Of a stretch of DNA of 64,000 nt, positions 58,625-64,000 are shown piece by piece. Both the position numbers and the translations under genes were made by a program. Position 1 is the stretch's first letter; each line of letters opens with the position of its first letter. The stretch is from the NCBI GenBank assembly GCA_963681505.1, contig OY811971.1, positions 24,025,036 to 24,089,035 on the forward strand. Direction: 5' to 3'. The notes beneath the pieces are model-generated. The model saw only the letters and a list, made by a program, of their open reading frames with translations. It was not told the origin of the DNA and did no database searches. The stretch is from Eunapius fragilis. Lineage: Eukaryota > Porifera > Demospongiae > Spongillida > Spongillidae.

Positions 58625-59589
58625 GGTGCACATTTGCTCAATGTTAGGAAGGAAGTCTGTATCGTCACCATCTCCTGATTCCTCTGTGGACAGATTATGT
58701 ATTCGACATGAATTACATTATATATATGTATATTTTACTTACCTTTGACGAGCTGGCAAAGTTTCTGTACAACATGGCATGTGAACGTTCTTTTTAAGGT
58801 TAAAGCTGGAGACCTACGTTGTTCTTAATCTCTGCATGCTTCACGTCGGCTCACCACCAGCGTAGCATATTTTCAGGTGCTGACACTAATACATAAGAGA
58901 TATAACATACTAGTACTAGCTCAGCTGCATGCCTTACCCTATGCTCCTGCTGTCTATCCGATCTTTCACGATACTGCGAATAAAGAACAAATCTTTTGGT
59001 TTTCTCTTTTGAGAATCCCAATGATCGAAGGCTTACCAGCAAATCCGTGGCCCCTTGGCCCTGAAGCGGTTTTAATCACGTCGCTAGTATTTGTACTTTG
59101 CCTGCGGCGGTCGGCAACAATTGTAACATGAATGCTCTTATTACAATTATTTATTACCTGCTATGAAGAGCTTTAACCACGACCAAGAAACGTACGCATA
59201 GAAGAACTCGAACGAACTAGAGTACGTGCTGGGAAAATATTGTACTGCACTGTCAGAAGTCACAAACTGAACTGCTGCCAACAGCTGCATGTATACGAGT
59301 GTCTCGCGCGCATGCAGATGTAAAATTTGATTGGTCCGATTTTTACCGCCTTGAATAAATAATTTGTGCATGACGTCTTGTTGTACTCTCGACGGCCCAA
59401 ATATCTGATAGGCGACCATAGGCCCTACCTCAGAGGGCAAGATAAGCAACAGAACCAGCAAAAACTAAACCCAATCACTTTGTTGTAAGAGACTCCCTGC
59501 AGTTAAGGAGAGGGGCTTTCTTTAAAGGACAGTCCTAAACAAAACCTATAACAAGGTGTTATGCTAATTAAATAATAAGAATACACAAC
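58625..59589. other. No gene recognised
   Basis: Unique, AT-moderate sequence. Short frames on both strands lack recognisable similarity. Confidence 0.5.
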
Positions 59590-61162
59590 ACACCAAGGTC
59601 ACCAGGCTAACATGAGGTCGGATAACAGTCACATTCACACCCTGTCTGGGCATGGTGTAAGTCACTGCCCCTACACAAGGGCAGTCTGAAGCCACACCTA
59701 CCACCAGGTGTTATTCACATGAAAACACAACACACCTTGGTCACCAGGCTAACCTTGGTCGGATAATGGTCACATTCACACCCTGTGTGGGCATGGTACC
59801 AGTCATTGCCCCTACACAAGGGCAATCTGAAGCCATACCTACAACCAGGTGTTATTCTAATTAAATAACAATAAAACACAACACACCATGGTCACCAGGC
59901 TAACCTTTGGTCGGATAATGGTCACATTCACACCCTGTGTGGGCATGGTACCAGTCATTGCCCCTACAAAAGGGCAGTCTGAAGCCACACCTACAACCAG
60001 GTGTTATTCACATGAAAACACAACACACCATGGTCAACAGGCTAACCTTTGGTCGGATAATGGTCACATTCACACCCTGTGTGGGCATGGTACCAGTCAT
60101 TGCCCCTACACAAGGGCAGTCTGAAGCCACACCTACCACCAGGTGTTATTCACATGAAAACACAACACACCTTGGTCACCAGGCTAACCTTTGGTCGGAT
60201 AATGGTCACATTCACACCCTGTGTGGGCATGGTACCAGTCATTGCCCCTACACAAGGGCAGTCTGAAGCCACACCTACCACCAGGTGTTATTCACATGAA
60301 AACACAACACACCTTGGTCACCAGGCTAACCTTTGGTCGGATAATGGTCACATTCACACCCTGTGTGGGCATGGTACCAGTCATTGCCCCTACACAAGGG
60401 CAGTCTGAAGCCACACCTACAACCAGGTGTTATTCACAAGAAAACACAACACACCATGGTCAACAGGCTAACCTTTGGTCGGATAATGGTCACATTCACA
60501 CCCTGTGTGGGCATGGTACCTGTCATTGCCCCTACACAAGGGCAGTCTGAAGCCACACCTACAACCAGGTGTTATTCACATGAAAACACAACACACCATG
60601 GTCAACAGGCCAACCTTTGGTCGGATAATGGTCACATTCACACCCTGTGTGGGCATGGTACCAGTCATTGCCCCTACACAAGGGCAGTCTGAAGCCACAC
60701 CTACCACCAGGTGTTATTCACATGAAAACACAACACACCATGGTCACCAGGCTAACCTTTGGTCGGATAATGGTCACATTCACACCCTGTGTGGGCATGG
60801 TACCAGTCATTGCCCCTACACAAGGGCAATCTGAAGCCACACCCACAACCAGGTGTTATTCTAATTAAATAACAATAAAACACAACACACCATGGTCACC
60901 AGGCTAACCTTTGGTCGGATAATGGTCACATTCACACCCTGTGTGGGCATGGTACCAGTCATTGCCCCTAAACAAGGGCAGTCTGAAGCCACACCTACCA
61001 CCAGGTGTTATTCACATGAAAACACAACACACCATGGTCACCAGGCTAACCTTTGGTCGGATAATGGTCACATTCACACCCTGTGTCGGCATGGTACCAG
61101 TCATTGCCCCTACACAAGGGCAGTCTGAAGCCACACCTACAACCAGGTGTTATTCTAATTAA
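59590..61162. repeat. 142-bp satellite, about 11 copies
   Basis: The unit contains CACACCATGGTCACCAGGCT, GGTCGGATAATGGTCACATT, CATGGTACCAGTCATTGCCC and CCAGGTGTTATTCACATGAA. Two unit types alternate at the end of the repeat: TTCACATGAAAACACAAC and TTCTAATTAAATAACAATAAAACAC. The plus-strand frames of 109 codons are repeat by-products. Confidence 0.97.
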
Positions 61163-61404
61163 AACACCAGCTCACAAGGTACCCAGACTTTAAATCAGAG
61201 TCCCATGTACCACACTATAAAAGAAAACAAGCTTCTCCCAATGTCATACCCTCTTGGTAACTATACCCATTCACCAGGACAACCCTTTGAAATGATTTAT
61301 AGTACCTGTCAAGTGGTAAGGGTTGAGTCACACAAGCTGACAAGGTACCCAACCTTAGATCAGAGCCCCTCGCAAATACTTGCGTATATGTATACCGTAC
61401 TGAC

Positions 61405-61530
61405 AAGACGTAATGGCGGAGAGAACTATTTGGCGGAGCCAAAACTATTTATTTTAACTAACTGGCGATTTGTAATTGGCGGAAGTCTCAGAATCTTTAA
61501 ATTTATGGCGATTTATAATTGGCGGAAATG
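61405..61530. repeat. Cluster of TGGCGG-containing motifs
   Basis: AATGGCGG, TTGGCGG, ACTGGCGATTT, TTGGCGGAAG, TATGGCGATTT and TTGGCGG occur within 125 bp. This pattern resembles the end of a dispersed short element. Confidence 0.5.
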
Positions 61531-61781
61531 AAATGATGAATGTTAGCGTAGCTGTTGATCATACTTCTATTTAGACTGAATAGGCCGAAGAGCACCTGCT
61601 GCCTCCGCAAAAGCGGCAGCCAGGCTGCATCCTCCTCCTCATCCTCTGAAGCATCCCCATTGGAGTGAAGTTTGTCGTCAACCTCAGCATCAGAAAGATC
61701 TGAATCGGATTCTGATTCAGATGCACCGTCATTGAATCGACTGGGTGCACGGCTCAGCCGTCGGGTCAGCCTTTCATCCAT
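61503..61781 (-). CDS. Hypothetical acidic protein or exon, 92 codons
   Basis: On the minus strand, ATG 61781 starts a frame with MDERLTRRLSRAPSRFNDGA followed by a Ser/Asp/Glu-rich stretch (SESESDSDLSDAE, DASEDEEED) and then a hydrophobic tail. The acidic part resembles N-termini of some transposon-derived or nuclear proteins, but no family is recognisable. It may be a first exon whose donor I cannot place. Confidence 0.3.
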   Translation of the reverse strand: MDERLTRRLSRAPSRFNDGASESESDSDLSDAEVDDKLHSNGDASEDEEEDAAWLPLLRRQQVLFGLFSLNRSMINSYANIHHFISANYKSP

Positions 61782-61784
61782 GAA

Positions 61785-62540
61785 TTGAACAGTATCAGTT
61801 GTATAGCGGGGAGAAAGGAATTATTTCGTATGGCCGACCCGCTACCGGGTATATAGTAGTACCGGTATGAACGCTGCAGGCGCCGTATGTCTGTGCATTG
61901 TACATTTACATGTACGGTAATCATTTAGCAGGGCAAGATTAAGAGCCATAAGTCTACGGATACTTATACAATTATGTGCGTAATGTCCCTCCCCCCGCCC
62001 CCTTCCGCGACGCCGTGGATCCGCTGATAACATGTTGGCGGAAAAAAAATTAATATGACATATCCAGAAATGCCCCATACATTGGAGGACATTCATAAAA
62101 AAATTCCAAATTGAATTCTATAACATTTTAGCATATAGCGGAATTTTTTTTCTTTCCACTATAAAAATTTGAGTTTCAGATTTTTATGGATTATGAAGTT
62201 AAAATCAAGATATGTTTTTTAATTACTACATAGTTGACGTAATTTTTTTGGGGGGGGGGGCCGGGGGAAGGGGTCGATTAACTAACTATTAAACGAATTA
62301 ACAATGTTTATGAGCAATTATAATCCTCTCACCAATAATATAAATAACCTCGAGCGATCAGACTGATGACCGGCTGACTTTAGCTTTCGACGTTTAGTGG
62401 AATATTGAAATACTAACCCTGGTAGGCAAGCGCGAAGTAAGACATCACTTTAGTATTTCAAATGGATCACGACACTAATATCTGCATACTACGGCAGTAG
62501 CCGGCGTCAGCGAGGGGGGTGATTTAGGTCAGGCCAGGTA
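61785..62540. other. No gene recognised
   Basis: AT-rich, with a G run at about 62251-62260. No recognisable frame. Confidence 0.5.
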
Positions 62541-62547
62541 CGATAAT

Positions 62548-62842
62548 TGGGGGGGGAGTTGCTGTCCGCTTCAGACCCAATACGAAAAGTGGGGGCCCTT
62601 TAATTGTTTGGCATAGGGCCTACTCTATTTAAATACGTTATCGTTATTACCGGTTACAATTTTGGCCGAGGAGGGTGAAGCACCCGGAGCACCCTCTCTG
62701 GAATACGTTAGCTTCGGCTATATATACCTGTAACCGTGAATTATTAACGATAACGTATTTGCTGTGTGCCAAACAAAGGGCCCCCACATTTTGTATCGGA
62801 CCTGAAGCGGACAGCACTCCCCCCCCCCCCCCCCCCCACCCC
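62548..62842. repeat. Inverted repeat with G/C-run ends, about 100-bp arms
   Basis: Left arm about 62548-62655 and right arm about 62745-62842 are reverse complements with indels. Shared words include CTGTCCGCTTCAG, GTGGGGGCCCTTT and AATACGTTATCGTTA. A poly(G) tract opens the left arm and a poly(C) tract closes the right arm. Related words (CTTCAGG...CAATACGAAA) recur at about 63006-63025 and 63195-63215, so the family is dispersed. Confidence 0.8.
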
Positions 62843-62859
62843 ACAAGGGCGTAGACAAG

Positions 62860-63000
62860 TTTTAAGGGTGGGGGGGGAAGGGGGCTAATTATGGTTGGGG
62901 ATTTAGACCCGCGATACGACATGCGGGGGTGGGGGGGGGGGGGCTAATTATGGTTGGGGGTTTAGTCCCGCGATACGACAGTGAGGGTGGGGGGAGGTGT
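62860..63000. repeat. Tandem duplication of about 70 bp, G-rich
   Basis: GGGGGCTAATTATGGTTGGG followed by CCCGCGATACGACA occurs twice. Confidence 0.85.
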
Positions 63001-63967
63001 ACACTTCAGGCACAATACGAAAGGCGGGGGGGAGGAGGAGTTGCTTAGCAGAAGAGGGGGAGGTACCTTACATGAAAAGGCAACTCTATGATCTATTGAA
63101 TAGCGAGCGCTTTACAATGGATTATAACGACTTCAGAAATTTTAATACTTGAAGTGCAAAAATTTGGAGGGTTATAAAGCCCCCCCCCCTTTCCATATTG
63201 AGTCTGACCTGAAGCACCCCCTTTGCTGAAATCCTGGATACGCCATTGATGGTGGGGTATGCTATGTTTCTGCAAACAACTATGTGCGTGCACGTAACAT
63301 TTGCTCTTCGAATACAAAGCCCTAAATCATAATGTCTCTACTCCCTCAACTGTATACAGTGCACCGCCCCACATCAGAAATAGGGATAGATGTAGATATC
63401 AAACATTTTATACTCATTTCACTTCCAAATGCACCAACTGATACACAAATGTCCACAAGTAATAATCAACGACGACTACTGCATAGCATCATGTCATTAT
63501 CATCCAGTTAGAGCAGTGCCAGGAAAGGATTGCCATCTTCTTGAAATGGATTTCATTTCATCCTTATTTAAAAAAGACCAGTGAATCAAACAGTTGATGG
63601 TGTACCAACGCAATGTACCATTCGTAGCTTGGTGGATGTTACGATAAAACCAATTAACCCTGTACAATCATATAGCAGATGATATAACACACTGCTGCCT
63701 ACTACCGATTCCATAGATACAGGAATTAAAGGTTAACCCCATCAAATCCTCTGTGTAGAATTTATATCAGAAATGCCCTGCGTGCAAGTGTGTATGTGTG
63801 TGTTTGTGTGCGTGTGTGTTGTATGTGCGTGTGTGTTGTATGTGCGTGTAACAACACAGTGTCAGTGTGGGTTAAATTTGCAAGCATACTGGATTTAGCT
63901 ACAACAGCTAGGAACCTCCATACATGGGTATCAAAAGCCTGTATGATACCCAATAGGTCAAATAAGT

Positions 63968-63970
<3 letters not shown>
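63001..63970. other. No gene recognised
   Basis: Contains a C run near 63181 and GT-rich tracts at about 63790-63850. No recognisable frame. Confidence 0.5.

Positions 63971-64000
<30 letters not shown>
63971..64000. repeat. (TG)n microsatellite, cut by the window end
   Basis: About 15 TG dinucleotides running to the last base. Confidence 0.95.

Noticed and set aside
1-64000. tRNA or rRNA genes
   Set aside because: No B-box plus A-box pair or rRNA-like conserved block was noticed by eye. A covariance-model scan would be needed to be certain.

Overview
This window is eukaryotic nuclear DNA from an invertebrate animal, most likely a demosponge. The genes are intron-split with GT-AG introns that are often only 53-60 bp. 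The 5' gene is a Roc-COR-Death protein of a type that is strongly expanded in sponges. There are no operons or bacterial-type gene packing. The sponge assignment is an inference from protein type and intron size, not a database result.

Four cellular coding units can be supported. (1) 521-2907 (+) is the 3' part of a Roc-COR GTPase with a C-terminal Death domain, in three exons. (2) 3682-3819 (+) is a lone exon of the 26S proteasome subunit Rpn1/PSMD2. (3) 29223-30245 (+) is an intronless 340-residue agmatine deiminase that looks bacterial and is a horizontal-transfer candidate. (4) 34369-40116 (-) is DNAJC2 (MPP11/zuotin), which I resolved into 17 phase-compatible exons giving about 567 residues. 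No functional link between these genes is visible.

Most of the remaining sequence is tandem repeat and mobile-element sequence. Tandem arrays are: 49-bp and 10-bp arrays inside a duplicated segment (5.5-9.7 kb), a 30-bp family at 10.2 and again at 26.8 kb, an 18-bp array (11.6-15.05 kb), a 27-bp array inside a retrotransposon integrase (16.6-17.3 kb), a 17-bp array with 3.3-kb higher-order duplication (18.5-26.3 kb), a 33-bp array (31.0-34.3 kb), several arrays inside DNAJC2 introns, a 27-bp array (45.06-47.93 kb), and a 142-bp satellite (59.6-61.16 kb).

Mobile elements are: an almost intact Ty3/Gypsy-type retrotransposon at 54562-58619 (-) with unusually short (70 bp) identical LTRs and a 5-bp target duplication; a 4.5-kb DNA element at 40235-44769 with 39-bp terminal inverted repeats and a 7-bp target duplication, containing a palindromic insertion and a decayed Merlin/IS1016-like transposase; Gypsy pol relics at 10.5 and 15.2-17.4 kb; a LINE relic at 47.9-48.4 kb; a zinc-knuckle gag relic at 27.2-27.7 kb; a 172-bp MITE whose empty site is present in the same window; and a 1.5-kb palindrome at 52146-53640. 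Two 27-bp arrays begin inside retroelement reading frames and repeat a 9-residue piece of the host protein, so they appear to have grown in frame out of mobile-element coding sequence.
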